Assembly: GCF_000155735.2 (NCBI RefSeq)
Contig: NC_020908.1
Span: forward strand, 501,001 to 565,000
Direction: 5' to 3'
Length of the DNA: 64,000 nucleotides
Origin: Octadecabacter arcticus 238
GTDB taxonomy: Bacteria; Pseudomonadota; Alphaproteobacteria; Rhodobacterales; Rhodobacteraceae
The notes under the pieces: generated by a model
What the model was told of the DNA's origin: nothing
The model's input: only the letters and a program-made list of their open reading frames with translations
Databases searched by the model: none
Shown here: positions 39,108-48,829 of the stretch, piece by piece
Layout: every line of letters begins with the position of its first letter
Position numbering within the stretch: position 1 is the stretch's first letter
Program-made: the position numbers and the translations under genes

Positions 39108-40286
39108 ATGGCAACAGGGGACAAAGAGGCCGAGCCGCAGTTTTCCCAACCCGTGCGCCAGATCACATCGATGCTGGTTGTACTGGCGTTGGTCTGCGTC
39201 GGCGTATTTTTCGCATTTCCGCGGGTGGGGCCAGTGTTTCTGGCGAACCCGTATCTGAACGGATTCATATTCGTCGTCTTCGTGATAGGCGTGTTGTCGT
39301 GTTTCGGACAGGTCTGGCAGTTGATCAAATCAATTGGCTGGATTAAGGCGTTTGCAGGCGAGAAGCTCGGCTCGGACATCATCAAAGCGCCGGGGTTACT
39401 GGCACCTTTGGCCACGCTGTTGCGCTCACGCGGATCGCGCATGCAGCTGTCCTCAAGCTCATCCCGCTCGATTCTGGACTCCGTGTCGCAACGGATCGAC
39501 GAAGACCGAGAAATCACGCGATATATCGTCAACACATTGATTTTCTTGGGCCTTTTGGGAACGTTTTATGGCCTCGCCACGACAGTTCCCGCACTGGTCG
39601 AAACGATCCAATCGCTCACCCCGGGGGAGGGTGAAAGCGGCGGCGAGGTGTTTGCACGCCTGCAGGCCGGGCTCGAAAGCCAGCTTGGTGGCATGGGGAT
39701 CGCGTTTGCGTCGTCCTTGTTGGGTCTGGCAGGATCGCTGGTCGTCGGGCTGCTCGAATTGTTCGCAAGCCACGGGCAGAACCGGTTTTACCGCGAACTT
39801 GAAGAATGGCTCTCCACGATCACCCGCGTCGGACTGGCGGTGGGCGATGAGGCCAGTGGCGATCAGGTCGCGATGGCGGGCGTGGTTGACCACATGGTCG
39901 AACAAATGGAACGGATGCAGGCGATGTTTGCCGCATCCGAAGCCAGCCGTGGTGAGGCCAATGAAAGTGTTGCTGCATTGACGACTGCGGTTACGCAGAT
40001 GGCGCAGCAATCGGCAACCGATCAAACGCCCGCGCAATTGTCGCGTGTTGCGGATGCCCAAGAAGCCTTGATCACGGCGTTGAAAAACACCGGAATGGAA
40101 GGAATAGATGCCGAAAGCCGGATGCGGCTGCGCTCGATTGATGTCGGGCTTCTGCGCATTCTCGAAGACATGGCCGCTGGCCGCCAAGAGGCTGTTCAGG
40201 ACCTGCGCGCAGATCTTGCAGGCCTGACCACTGCCGTTCGCCAAGGCAACCGTGGCGCGCGTAAGAATACTCAGGGCGGCACCTAA
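39108..40286 (+). CDS. MotA/TolQ/ExbB-like proton-channel protein
   Basis: A 392-residue inner-membrane protein. Two hydrophobic helices lie near the N-terminus (SMLVVLALVCVGVFFAF, NGFIFVVFVIGVLSCFG). After a cytoplasmic loop follow two more with the pattern of the MotA/TolQ/ExbB channel: NTLIFLGLLGTFYGLATTV and GMGIAFASSLLGLAGSLVVG. A charged, Gln-rich C-terminal tail ends the protein. I start at the ATG at 39108, preceded by AGAGGT. It is three bases from the MotB-like partner, so the two surely work together as a proton-driven complex. The load it drives is unknown. Confidence 0.85.
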   Translation: MATGDKEAEPQFSQPVRQITSMLVVLALVCVGVFFAFPRVGPVFLANPYLNGFIFVVFVIGVLSCFGQVWQLIKSIGWIKAFAGEKLGSDIIKAPGLLAPLATLLRSRGSRMQLSSSSSRSILDSVSQRIDEDREITRYIVNTLIFLGLLGTFYGLATTVPALVETIQSLTPGEGESGGEVFARLQAGLESQLGGMGIAFASSLLGLAGSLVVGLLELFASHGQNRFYRELEEWLSTITRVGLAVGDEASGDQVAMAGVVDHMVEQMERMQAMFAASEASRGEANESVAALTTAVTQMAQQSATDQTPAQLSRVADAQEALITALKNTGMEGIDAESRMRLRSIDVGLLRILEDMAAGRQEAVQDLRADLAGLTTAVRQGNRGARKNTQGGT

Positions 40287-40289
40287 GCC

Positions 40290-42353
40290 ATGGCCCTAAG
40301 CCGCAGAACCGGCGCGCGTTTTCAAGCGTCGATCTGGCCGGGTTTCGTGGATGCGATGACGGGCCTGCTGCTGGTTTTGATGTTCGTGTTGACCATTTTC
40401 ATGGTGCTGCAATTCGTGTTGCAAGAAACGATCACGGGGCAGGAAAACCAGCTGACGGAAATTTCTGCGGAGGTTGCGGCGCTGGCAGATGCGCTGGGGC
40501 TGGAACAAGATCGATCCGCAACTCTGGGCGCGCAGGTTGGGGCGCTGTCCTCTGAACTGTCGAGTTTGCAGTCGGCCCTAGGCGAAAGCGAAGCCGCAAT
40601 TGAACAGCAAAATGCAATGATTGCGCGGCTGACCATTGAACGCGACACGTTGATTGGAGATGTGTCGAACGCGCAATCGCGCATCACCGGATTTGAAGCA
40701 CAGGTCGCGGGATTACTGGCGCAGCGGCGTGAGGCCGAGGGGACGATCCTTGGACTTGAAGTGCGCGAGGCAGATATGGCCAGCAACCAAGAGGCGCTGA
40801 ACCTTGCCATCGCGCAAGCTAGGTCCGAGATCGACGCCAGCGCTGAGGCCGCACGCCTCGCCGCCGCACGGCGCGAGGCACTGGAGGCGATGATTGCGAG
40901 TTTGGAAACGAACAACGCCTCGGCAATCACACAAATCGCGGCGTTGGAAACGGCTGGGGCCGCAGCCGCCGCGCAGGTTAGCGAATTGGAAGCCGCAGGC
41001 GCCGGTGCAAACGCGCGGATCGCTGAATTGGAAGCAAGCAGTGCAGCAACCGAAGCACAGATTGCCGAACTAGAAGCGGCGCGTGCGGCGGCACTGGTGC
41101 AGATCAGCGAAACCGAAGCGACGATGTTGGTGGATGCTGCGGCAGCGACAGCTCTGCGCGAACGGCTGGCCAATGCGGACACGGAATTGACGGCGATGAC
41201 TCTCGCCCTCGAAGAACAGCGCCAAGCGGCAGAGGATACTTTGACGCTTTTAGCGGCGGCGCAATTGGCGCGGGAAGATCTGGATCGGAACCTTGCAATC
41301 GCATTGTTGGCCCAACGGGAGGCCGAGGCAGCGGCGCAGGCGCTGGATCTGGACGGCGACGCGCTGGCAGACCGTTTGGCAGCCGCGCTTGCAGAGCAGG
41401 GCCAGACGAGAGAGACCCTTGAAGCGCTTCAGGCTAAGCTCGCGGCGGCGCTGATCGCGCGCGCGGGGATGGAACAGGATTTGGCGTCCGTAGCAGCGCA
41501 GCGTGAAACGTTCAGCGCGGACTTGGCTGCAGCGGTGGCGGCTTTGGCCACGGCGCGTACGCAGACCAGTGTTGCTGCGGCAGATTCGGATCGGCAGGCG
41601 GCTCTTTTGGCACTGGCTAACAATGCGCTGACGCAGGAACAGGCTTTGTCGGCGGACAACCAGCGCCAGGTTGCATTGCTCAACGAACAAGTGGCGGCGC
41701 TGCGGGGTGAAATGGGGCGATTGCAGGCGTTGCTCAATCTGGAAAACGAAGCCGATGTGACAGCAAATGTGCAGATTGAAACGCTGACGCAAAATCTTAA
41801 CACCGCGATGGCACGTGCCTTGCTGGCAGAGCGCCGCGCGCGGGTGCTCGAGGACGCTGAGCTTGAGCGTATGGCCGCAGAAGCAGTGGAACTGGAACGC
41901 TACCGTTCTGATTTCTTGGGCCTTTTGCGCAATGTCTTGGAAGACGTTGACGGCGTGCGCATTGAGGGCGACCGTTTCGTGTTCTCATCTGAGGTGCTGT
42001 TTGAGCAAGGCGCTGCGCGACTGTCAGCCGACGGACAACGCGAAATTGCCAAGGTCGCAGCGATTCTACGCGACGTGGCTGGCGACATTCCCGAAAGCAT
42101 CGATTGGGTGATCCGCGTCGATGGGCATACCGACAACGTACCGCTGTCTGGCGCGGGCGAATTTGCCAACAATTGGGAACTGAGCCAAGCGCGGGCGCTG
42201 TCGGTTGTTCTTTATATGGTAAATTTCCTCGCGATACCGCCCGACCGCTTGGCCGCGAACGGGTTCGGGCAATACCAGCCGATTAACCTCGAAGACACCA
42301 CTGAAGCACGTGCGCAGAACCGTCGGATTGAACTGAAACTGACTGAACGCTGA
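40290..42353 (+). CDS. MotB-like protein with long coiled coil and OmpA peptidoglycan-binding domain
   Basis: A 687-residue partner of the upstream channel protein. A single transmembrane helix begins WPGFVDAMTGLLLVLMF, with Asp21 at the place of the proton-binding Asp of MotB. Residues about 45-560 are almost entirely Ala/Glu/Gln/Leu-rich coiled coil, including six 14-residue repeats at residues 201-284. The C-terminus is an OmpA-type peptidoglycan-binding domain (VIRVDGHTDNVPLSG, ELSQARALSVV, NRRIELKL). It would span the periplasm and hold the cell wall. Similar pairs are called biopolymer transporter/peptidoglycan-binding proteins, with no proven role. Confidence 0.87.
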   Translation: MALSRRTGARFQASIWPGFVDAMTGLLLVLMFVLTIFMVLQFVLQETITGQENQLTEISAEVAALADALGLEQDRSATLGAQVGALSSELSSLQSALGESEAAIEQQNAMIARLTIERDTLIGDVSNAQSRITGFEAQVAGLLAQRREAEGTILGLEVREADMASNQEALNLAIAQARSEIDASAEAARLAAARREALEAMIASLETNNASAITQIAALETAGAAAAAQVSELEAAGAGANARIAELEASSAATEAQIAELEAARAAALVQISETEATMLVDAAAATALRERLANADTELTAMTLALEEQRQAAEDTLTLLAAAQLAREDLDRNLAIALLAQREAEAAAQALDLDGDALADRLAAALAEQGQTRETLEALQAKLAAALIARAGMEQDLASVAAQRETFSADLAAAVAALATARTQTSVAAADSDRQAALLALANNALTQEQALSADNQRQVALLNEQVAALRGEMGRLQALLNLENEADVTANVQIETLTQNLNTAMARALLAERRARVLEDAELERMAAEAVELERYRSDFLGLLRNVLEDVDGVRIEGDRFVFSSEVLFEQGAARLSADGQREIAKVAAILRDVAGDIPESIDWVIRVDGHTDNVPLSGAGEFANNWELSQARALSVVLYMVNFLAIPPDRLAANGFGQYQPINLEDTTEARAQNRRIELKLTER
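40890..41141 (+). repeat. Six tandem 42-bp (14-residue) coiled-coil repeats
   Basis: Within the MotB-like gene, six units follow one another without gaps: MIASLETNNASAIT, QIAALETAGAAAAA, QVSELEAAGAGANA, RIAELEASSAATEA, QIAELEAARAAALV and QISETEATMLVDAA. Each is two heptads long, so they extend one continuous coiled coil. Confidence 0.85.
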
Positions 42354-42458
42354 TCTGTCAGGCCTGATCCCGCGGAGCGGCTGCGCCGCCCGTGATTATT
42401 GGCGCGTGCGGTAATGTGAGCCAATCGCGACAAATGTGGGCGCGGGTTTGAAAGATGC

Positions 42459-42493
42459 GCCTCCGGCGGGGATATTTTTGAGACAAAGGCAGA
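42459..42493 (+). repeat. Intergenic repeat with GGGATATTTT motif, copy 3
   Basis: Reads GCCTCCGGCGGGGATATTTT followed by TGAGACAAAGGCAGAC, and ends directly at the stop codon of the disrupted M23 peptidase gene. It matches the copy at 34190-34226 over nearly its whole length. Confidence 0.7.
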
Positions 42494-43002
42494 CTAGGGA
42501 AGGCTGATTGTTTTCGTTAGTCGGTCTAATTCAACCCCATCGCGTGCATGTGTGACGATGCCGTCATACGTACCCGCTGCCCAGCCGTTTTCTGGTGGGT
42601 TGAGGCCGCCAGCGCGCATGAAAAGCGCCTGTTGACGGGTCAGGACATCGTCGGTTTGGAACAAGTCGCCGTCAGGTCCGTTGATCGTGATGCTAACCAC
42701 ATCGCCGGTCTGCGCGCCAAACGCAAAGGCCCAAAGGACGATCGGTGCATCGGCAGACAAGACGTTGGCGGCGGCGGTGCCTGCTTTGACGCTGTCATAG
42801 TCTGGCACGTCAATGGCAAAGCCGACACTGATCAATCCGCCAGCGGGCGTGTCCAATTGGAAATCCCACAAGGTGTTTTCGACGTCAACGCCACAGTCCC
42901 TATCGCCGTCGGGCGCGAATGGATCAACAACTGCACCGCTGTGGCGCACCGAAATATGTACATGGGGGAATTGGGTTCGGCCAGACATCCCGACTTGGCT
43001 AA
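42494..43002 (-). pseudogene. C-terminal fragment of M23 peptidase split by ISAs1-family element
   Basis: The 3' part of the peptidase gene whose 5' part is at 44251-44708. Joining 44708-44251 to 42992-42494 gives 957 bases, exactly 319 codons, and reads smoothly through VLGQVGMSGRTQFPHVHISV. This supplies the second zinc-binding motif (HVH) of the M23 fold. After it come about 140 residues of a strand-rich C-terminal extension. Cut off from its signal peptide and first zinc ligands, the fragment cannot be active. Confidence 0.87.
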
Positions 43003-44250
43003 CAGGGCAATCGCATGAACAATAACGATGTCGACAAATGTTGTAGAGGCTGATTCGATGGGTGATCTTCACTGGTTTAACGAGGTCATATGCCATGCCA
43101 AACCCAAGTTCACCTGAGATCCATCCCATTGAATTTCTTACGCATTTTTCAGATATAAGCGTTTCACGTCAAGAGGTTAAAGTGACTTACCCTTTGCCGG
43201 AAATACTCCTCTTAACCCTATGCGCTGTTTTGTCAGGTGCCAATGACTGGACGGCCATCTCGATATATGGGACCAAGAAACTGGGCTTTTTGAAGCGTTT
43301 TCTACCTTTTGCAGACGGGACACCGTCCCATGACCAACTTGGAAACATCTTTGCGGCCTTGGATGCCGAGGCGTTTCAGGCCTGTTTTATCGACTGGGTG
43401 GCCTCCCTTAACAAGACGGTGACTGGAGTGGTCGCGATTGATGGGAAAACCTCTCGCCGCAGCCTGGATAAAGCTGGCGGCAAGGCCGCAATTCACATGA
43501 TCTCGGCCTGGAGTTCGGAATGGAATCTGACGCTGGCGCAACGGCAGGTGGACGGCAAGTCCAACGAGATAACGGCCATACCAGAACTGTTGGAACTGCT
43601 CACCCTGAAGGGGGCTATTGTCACCATCGACGCTATGAGATGCCAACGCGAAATCGCCGCGAAGATCATCTCCAAAGAAGCAGACTACATCCTCGCTTTG
43701 AAGGGTAATCAGGGCAGCCTACGCAAGGACACAGAATTATTCATGACGGAACAGGCGGCCGTAGATTATGACGACACAACAGTCACTTACCACGAAACGG
43801 TAGAGAAGTCTCATGGCCGTATCGAAACAAGGAGGGTCACAGTGTGCACGGATATTGACTGGCTTAAAGCGGACCACAATTGGCCCGGTTTGAAAAGCAT
43901 CGTTATGGTCCAGTACCACGCCATCCTGCAGGATAAAACGCGCGCCGAAACCCGCTATTACATTTCATCAATGACATCAGATGCTGAACATCACGCCAAA
44001 GCCATCCGTGACCACTGGGGAATAGAAAACGGGCTGCATTGGGTCATGGACATGGTGTTTCGCGACGATGAATGCCGTATCCGAAAAGGCAATGCTCCAG
44101 CCAATTTTACGACCATAAAACACGCTGCAAGCAACATGCTGCGCTCCGTAAAGGGGAAGCATAGCCTGCGATCAAAGCGCCACATTGCATCATGGGATGA
44201 TGATTTCCTCGCCGAAATAATTAACACCTAAATCTCATGCGATTCCCCTG
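43003..44250 (+). mobile_element. ISAs1-family insertion sequence, 1248 bp
   Basis: The left end reads CAGGGCAATCGCATGA (43003). The reverse complement of the right end reads CAGGGGAATCGCATGA (44250). Flanking target duplications of 10 bases, ACTTGGCTAA (42993-43002) and ACTTGGCCAA (44251-44260), differ by one base, as expected for a somewhat aged insertion. One intact transposase gene fills the element. Confidence 0.93.
43095..44231 (+). CDS. ISAs1-family transposase
   Basis: A 378-residue DDE transposase, apparently intact. It has the N-terminal DUF4338-like helical region (LPEILLLTLCAVLSGANDW), the first catalytic Asp in VVAIDGKTSRRS, the second in IVTIDAMRCQ and the YILALKGNQG motif. Near the end lie IRDHWGIENGLHW, carrying the catalytic Glu, and RDDECRIRKGNAP. 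I start at ATG 43095, as in relatives. The full length and the matching ends suggest that the element could still move. Confidence 0.92.
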   Translation: MPNPSSPEIHPIEFLTHFSDISVSRQEVKVTYPLPEILLLTLCAVLSGANDWTAISIYGTKKLGFLKRFLPFADGTPSHDQLGNIFAALDAEAFQACFIDWVASLNKTVTGVVAIDGKTSRRSLDKAGGKAAIHMISAWSSEWNLTLAQRQVDGKSNEITAIPELLELLTLKGAIVTIDAMRCQREIAAKIISKEADYILALKGNQGSLRKDTELFMTEQAAVDYDDTTVTYHETVEKSHGRIETRRVTVCTDIDWLKADHNWPGLKSIVMVQYHAILQDKTRAETRYYISSMTSDAEHHAKAIRDHWGIENGLHWVMDMVFRDDECRIRKGNAPANFTTIKHAASNMLRSVKGKHSLRSKRHIASWDDDFLAEIINT

Positions 44251-44708
44251 ACTTGGCCAAGGACATCGCCCCGTCCGACTTGCTCGCCCGTTACAACCGT
44301 GACGGAGCCTTCTTTCATATGGCAATACTGGGTTTCCCAACCGCTTTCATGTGCGACGACGACACCATTTCCGCAGTCGCGTCCATTGATTTCGCCAGCG
44401 AGGTCAGGGGTATAAAGGACATCGCGCATATTATTGCGCACACCGCGCACGGTTCCTGCGGCTGAGGCGAGAACATCAACGCCCGCCTCCATCGCCGACA
44501 GGGACGGCAGGCCAAAATCGGTGCCTTTGTGGCCATCATAGGTCAAAGACCCACATTGGAAATCCAGCACAGCCTCGGAGGGGTCAGTGTCGACGTAGTT
44601 TTGAATATAGCAGGTGTCGCCCAAGGTGCAGTCGATGGGCAGTCCGAGGTGTAAGTCCTGCGCCACGGCGGGTGTGGCGCAGGTTATCAGCAGTGCAATC
44701 GTGCGCAT
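44251..44708 (-). pseudogene. N-terminal fragment of M23 peptidase split by ISAs1-family element
   Basis: The first 152 codons of an exported M23 (LytM-type) metallopeptidase: signal peptide [17 protein letters not shown], then DGHKGTDFGLPSL with the first zinc ligands (His and Asp), and VVVAHESGWETQYCHMKEGS. Translation would stop a few codons into the IS. The intact 318-residue enzyme would cut peptidoglycan cross-links in the periplasm. Its ATG overlaps the clpA stop by one base (TGATG), so it was translated with clpA. Upstream on the other side lies the MotA/MotB-like pair, also a cell-wall module. Confidence 0.87.
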
Positions 44709-47029
44709 CAGTCCGCCGCGAGAAGCGGTGGTTTATCCTTGGAGATGCGCACTTTTTCCGGTGGCTCAATCTGCAAATCAAGTGCGCCGTTTTTCATGCC
44801 AACCTTGACGTGACCACCTTTGGCCAATGCGCCGAACAGCAATTCTTCGGCCAACGGTTTCTTGATATACTCTTGGATCGTGCGGCCTAGTGGACGCGCG
44901 CCCATTTTGTCATCGTAACCTTTGTCCGCAAGCCATTCTGCGGCAGGGCGGGTTAATTCGATCGACACGTTGCGATCCATCAGTTGCGCCTCAAGCTGGA
45001 GGACGAACTTTTCGACCACCTGCAGAATGACCTCTTTGCCAAGGGGGGCAAAGCTGACGACCGCGTCCAAACGGTTGCGGAATTCCGGCGTGAACGTGCG
45101 CTCGATTGCGGCCGTGTCTTCGCCAGTGCGACGTTCGCGACCAAACCCGATGGCTTCCTTTGCCATTTCAGATGCACCAGCATTCGTTGTCATGATGATG
45201 ATAACATTGCGGAAATCTGTCGTCCGGCCATTGTGATCGGTCAGTTTGCCGTTATCCATAACCTGCAACAGAATGTTGTAGACATCCGGGTGGGCCTTTT
45301 CCATCTCATCAAGCAACAAGACGCAGTGGGGGTTTTGATCGACGCCGTCCGTCAACATCCCACCCTGATCAAAGCCGACATAGCCGGGAGGGGCACCGAT
45401 GAGGCGGGAGATTGAATGTTTCTCCATGTATTCCGACATGTCAAAGCGCAGAAGTTCAACGCCCAGCGTGTCCGCCAATTGTTTGGCGACCTCGGTTTTA
45501 CCCACACCCGTTGGACCCGCGAACAGGTAGTTGCCGATGGGCTTTTCAGGCTCACGCAGGCCAGCGCGCGCCAGCTTGATGGCTGAGCTAAGTGCGACAA
45601 TTGCGTCATCTTGGCCGAACACCACCCGCTTCAGCGCAGATTCCAGATCCTTGAGAACCTCGGCATCACCCTTGGACACGTTTTTGGGTGGGATGCGGGC
45701 GATCTTCGCCACGACAGCCTCAATCTCTTTGATGCCGATGGTCTTGCGACGTTTGCTTTCTGCGACCAGATGTTGGGCCGCACCTGCCTCGTCGATGACG
45801 TCGATGGCTTTGTCGGGCAGCTTGCGGTCGTTGATATAGCGGGCTGACAGTTCCACCGCAGACTTGATCGCATCAGCTGTGTATTTGATCTGATGGTGAT
45901 CCTCGAAATAGACCTTGATGCCTTTGAGGATCTTGATTGAATCCTCAACCGAAGGCTCATTGACGTCGATCTTTTGGAACCGACGCGCCAACGCGCGGTC
46001 TTTTTCGAAATGCTGACGGAATTCTTTGTAGGTTGTGGACCCCATGCAGCGCAGCTTGCCACCCGCTAGCGCGGGTTTCAGCAGGTTGGACGCGTCCATT
46101 GCCCCGCCGGATGTTGCACCAGCGCCGATGATTGTGTGAATCTCGTCGATGAACAGGACTGCGTCGTCGTGATCCTCAAGTTCGGTCATCACGGCCTTCA
46201 GGCGTTCCTCAAAATCACCGCGATAGCGCGTACCGGCCAGCAGTGCGCCCATATCGAGGGAATAGATCGTTGTGTTTGCCAGAACTTCAGGCACTTGGGA
46301 TTCGACGATCTTGCGCGCCAAACCTTCGGCGATCGCAGTTTTACCGACACCGGGATCACCCACCAAAAGCGGGTTGTTCTTTCGGCGGCGGCACAGCACC
46401 TGAATGCAACGCTCAACCTCGTGATCGCGACCGATCAGCGGGTCAACATCGCCTTTTTGCGCTTTTACGTTCAGATCGACGCAATATTTCGCCAGTGCGC
46501 TTTCGTCCTTACTGGTTTCTTCTGCCGTATCAGCGTCATCGTCCAGTGTTGGTGCGCCTGTGACAGGGCGGCTTTCGCCAAATGCCGGATCTTTCGCGAC
46601 ACCATGGGCGATGAAATTCACCGCGTCATAGCGCGTCATGTCTTGGTCTTGCAGGAAGTAAGCCGCGTTGCTTTCACGTTCGGCAAAGATCGCCACAAGC
46701 ACGTTGGCGCCGGTCACTTCGGTGCGACCGGATGATTGTACATGGATTGCTGCGCGCTGAATAACACGTTGGAAGGCCGCCGTTGGCACCGCTTCGGACC
46801 CTTCAACGTCGGTCACAAGGGTCGACAGGTCGTCCTCGATGAAATCTTCAAGGGTTTTGCGCAGTTCAGCCAAATCGACCGAACAGGCCTTCATCACGCG
46901 GGCCGCGTCAGGTTCATCGATCAACGCGAGCAAAAGGTGCTCAAGCGTGGCGAGTTCATGTTTGCGCGCGTTGGCCAGCGCCAAGGCGGAATGGATTGAC
47001 TGCTCAAGCGTCGTGGAAAATGATGGCAC
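44708..47029 (-). CDS. clpA: ATP-dependent Clp protease ATP-binding subunit ClpA
   Basis: A 773-residue AAA+ unfoldase that feeds substrates to ClpP. It has the N-terminal Clp repeat domain (adaptor binding), a first P-loop GDPGVGKT at 224-231, a second P-loop GPTGVGKTE near residue 500, and a second-domain [21 protein letters not shown] stretch. I chose the GTG at 47029, since AAGGAG lies about eight bases upstream and relatives start PSFS. The adaptor gene clpS, often directly upstream, is not seen in the 185 bases before it. Confidence 0.95.
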   Translation of the reverse strand: MPSFSTTLEQSIHSALALANARKHELATLEHLLLALIDEPDAARVMKACSVDLAELRKTLEDFIEDDLSTLVTDVEGSEAVPTAAFQRVIQRAAIHVQSSGRTEVTGANVLVAIFAERESNAAYFLQDQDMTRYDAVNFIAHGVAKDPAFGESRPVTGAPTLDDDADTAEETSKDESALAKYCVDLNVKAQKGDVDPLIGRDHEVERCIQVLCRRRKNNPLLVGDPGVGKTAIAEGLARKIVESQVPEVLANTTIYSLDMGALLAGTRYRGDFEERLKAVMTELEDHDDAVLFIDEIHTIIGAGATSGGAMDASNLLKPALAGGKLRCMGSTTYKEFRQHFEKDRALARRFQKIDVNEPSVEDSIKILKGIKVYFEDHHQIKYTADAIKSAVELSARYINDRKLPDKAIDVIDEAGAAQHLVAESKRRKTIGIKEIEAVVAKIARIPPKNVSKGDAEVLKDLESALKRVVFGQDDAIVALSSAIKLARAGLREPEKPIGNYLFAGPTGVGKTEVAKQLADTLGVELLRFDMSEYMEKHSISRLIGAPPGYVGFDQGGMLTDGVDQNPHCVLLLDEMEKAHPDVYNILLQVMDNGKLTDHNGRTTDFRNVIIIMTTNAGASEMAKEAIGFGRERRTGEDTAAIERTFTPEFRNRLDAVVSFAPLGKEVILQVVEKFVLQLEAQLMDRNVSIELTRPAAEWLADKGYDDKMGARPLGRTIQEYIKKPLAEELLFGALAKGGHVKVGMKNGALDLQIEPPEKVRISKDKPPLLAAD

Positions 47030-47214
47030 GTTATGTGCTCCTTCTGATCGGGGTCTGCTTGGGGCGTGGCCCATCCAAACCGTGGTCTCTTATGGTTAAG
47101 TTTTGCCTTATTTAGGCGTGCTTCAAGGAAAAAAATGCCACGAAGTCGTTACTTAACTGCGATTGTGGCGTCTAAGGCTCTGTTTTATTGGCGATTGTGG
47201 TAAGTTCTGTGCGG

Positions 47215-47976
47215 TCAGAAGTTATCGCGTTTTTTGCGGATCTGGGTGAAGACGTCGGTCGGGTCGCTGTTGGTCATGCCAAAGGCGGTCTGAAGCGCGG
47301 GAACGTCTGCCCGCAGAAAAGGGTTCGTTCGTTTCTCGATGCCGAGGTTTGACGGCACAGTGGGATGGTTCGCCGCGCGGGCTCGGCTGACTTCCTCTAT
47401 ACGAGAGATAAGGTCAGAATTGTCCGGTTCAATAGTCAAAGCGAAACGGGCGTTGGTTTGCGTGTATTCATGGCCGCTGCAAACGCGGGTCTCATCGGGC
47501 AGGGACCGTAATTTTAGCATGCTTTGCCACATTTGGACAGGCGTTCCTTCAAAAAGGCGGCCACATCCAAGGGCCATAAGGCTGTCGGCCGTGAACAGCA
47601 CGCCGGACTTGGCAAAATGCAGTGCGATATGTCCCATCGTGTGGCCCGAAACGTCAAAAACCTGCGCAGCTTCGCCGCAGATCGTGACTGTGTCGCCGTC
47701 GCCCACAGCCAAATCCAGTGGTGGCAAACGGTGTGCGTCTGCCGCTGCGCCAATCACCCGGGCCGATCCGCGCAACGGGCCCAGTCCGACAATGTGATCG
47801 CCGTGGTGGTGGGTCAGCAAGACGTCCGTCAGCGTCCAGCCACGCGCGTCTAACGCCGCTTGAATTGGCGGCGCGTCGGGAGCATCGACCAACAGCGTCT
47901 CGTTCGTGCGCGCATTGTGCAGTAAGAACGCGTAATTGTCCGCGAGACAGGGGATGGTCACAAGATCGAGGGGCAT
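47215..47976 (-). CDS. gloB: Hydroxyacylglutathione hydrolase (glyoxalase II)
   Basis: A 253-residue metallo-beta-lactamase-fold enzyme that hydrolyses S-lactoylglutathione in methylglyoxal detoxification. The metal-binding motif THHHGDH is at residues 55-61, further metal ligands lie in DVSGHTMGHIALH and LFTADSLMALGCG, and the glutathione-binding tail includes RTNPFLRAD. I start at ATG 47976 (MPLDLVTIPCL), since the TTG four codons earlier has no room for a ribosome-binding site. It is divergent from the methyltransferase gene. Confidence 0.93.
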   Translation of the reverse strand: MPLDLVTIPCLADNYAFLLHNARTNETLLVDAPDAPPIQAALDARGWTLTDVLLTHHHGDHIVGLGPLRGSARVIGAAADAHRLPPLDLAVGDGDTVTICGEAAQVFDVSGHTMGHIALHFAKSGVLFTADSLMALGCGRLFEGTPVQMWQSMLKLRSLPDETRVCSGHEYTQTNARFALTIEPDNSDLISRIEEVSRARAANHPTVPSNLGIEKRTNPFLRADVPALQTAFGMTNSDPTDVFTQIRKKRDNF

Positions 47977-48082
47977 GGTGTTGTCCAATCCTATTGGTAA
48001 TGTGATGGTGACGCGGTGCCAGCTCGTTTTGGCGGTTTGGTGATTTGACGGTTTGGGTCAGTATGGACGGTATGGGGACATA

Positions 48083-48829
48083 ATGCATCTAGATGTGCAC
48101 GATCTTCGGGAATTCTACTACCGCAGTCCTGTGGGGCGCGCGGCACAAAAGGTTGTGCGAGATCAATTGGTGCGCATGTGGCCCGAAGCAAAGGGGCAAA
48201 CGGTCGCGGGGTTTGGATTCGCGGTGCCTCTGTTGCGGCCTTATTTGGCAGACGCGCGGCGGGTGATCGCGTTGATGCCCGGACCACAAGGAGTGATGCC
48301 GTGGCCAGACAACAAACCGAATGTCAGTGTGTTATGTGAAGACACGCTCTGGCCTTTGGCGTCAGGCAGCGTTGATAAGCTGGTGCTTTTGCATGGGCTG
48401 GAAACCTCCGATACGCCTATGGCACTGCTCGATGAATGTTGGCGGGTGCTGGGGCCGGGGGGGCGTGCGGTGTTTATCGTGCCCAATCGCACGGGTTTGT
48501 GGTCGCGCTCGGATGCAACGCCGTTTGGCTTTGGGCGGCCTTATTCGCTCAGCCAGTTGGAAAAGCAGCTGCGCGATATCGGGCTTATTCCTGTCAAAAC
48601 GCTCTCGACGCTGTTTCAGCCGCCGTCAACGCGCGCGATTTGGCGACAGTTTGCCAATACGATAGAAGCCGCGGGGCGTCATATCCCCGTCTTTGCAGCG
48701 GGTGGTGTTTTGATGGTCGAAGCCGCCAAGCAAGTTCCCCAGCCAAAACGCCCCGGTCTGGCTGAGGCCGTCAAGCGGCCCCTGCGCGTGCTTGAGGGGA
48801 TGGGTGGCCCAGTGGTTAAGCCGGCCTAG
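48083..48829 (+). CDS. Class I SAM-dependent methyltransferase-like protein
   Basis: A 248-residue protein with a methyltransferase fold. It starts [15 protein letters not shown], has [15 protein letters not shown] in the place of the SAM-binding glycine loop (though with unusual residues), and [16 protein letters not shown] then [18 protein letters not shown], as in Methyltransf_11 proteins. The substrate is unknown. It is commonly found divergent to gloB in alphaproteobacteria. I start at ATG 48083, preceded by GGGGACA. Confidence 0.78.
   Translation: MHLDVHDLREFYYRSPVGRAAQKVVRDQLVRMWPEAKGQTVAGFGFAVPLLRPYLADARRVIALMPGPQGVMPWPDNKPNVSVLCEDTLWPLASGSVDKLVLLHGLETSDTPMALLDECWRVLGPGGRAVFIVPNRTGLWSRSDATPFGFGRPYSLSQLEKQLRDIGLIPVKTLSTLFQPPSTRAIWRQFANTIEAAGRHIPVFAAGGVLMVEAAKQVPQPKRPGLAEAVKRPLRVLEGMGGPVVKPA

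Noticed and set aside
39108..42353. Complete Zorya anti-phage system
   Set aside because: The MotA-like and MotB-like genes recall ZorA and ZorB, but no ZorC/D/E-type helicase or nuclease is adjacent. The flanks are a ChaC-like cyclotransferase and an M23 peptidase, and here it is the MotB-like protein that carries the long coiled coil.
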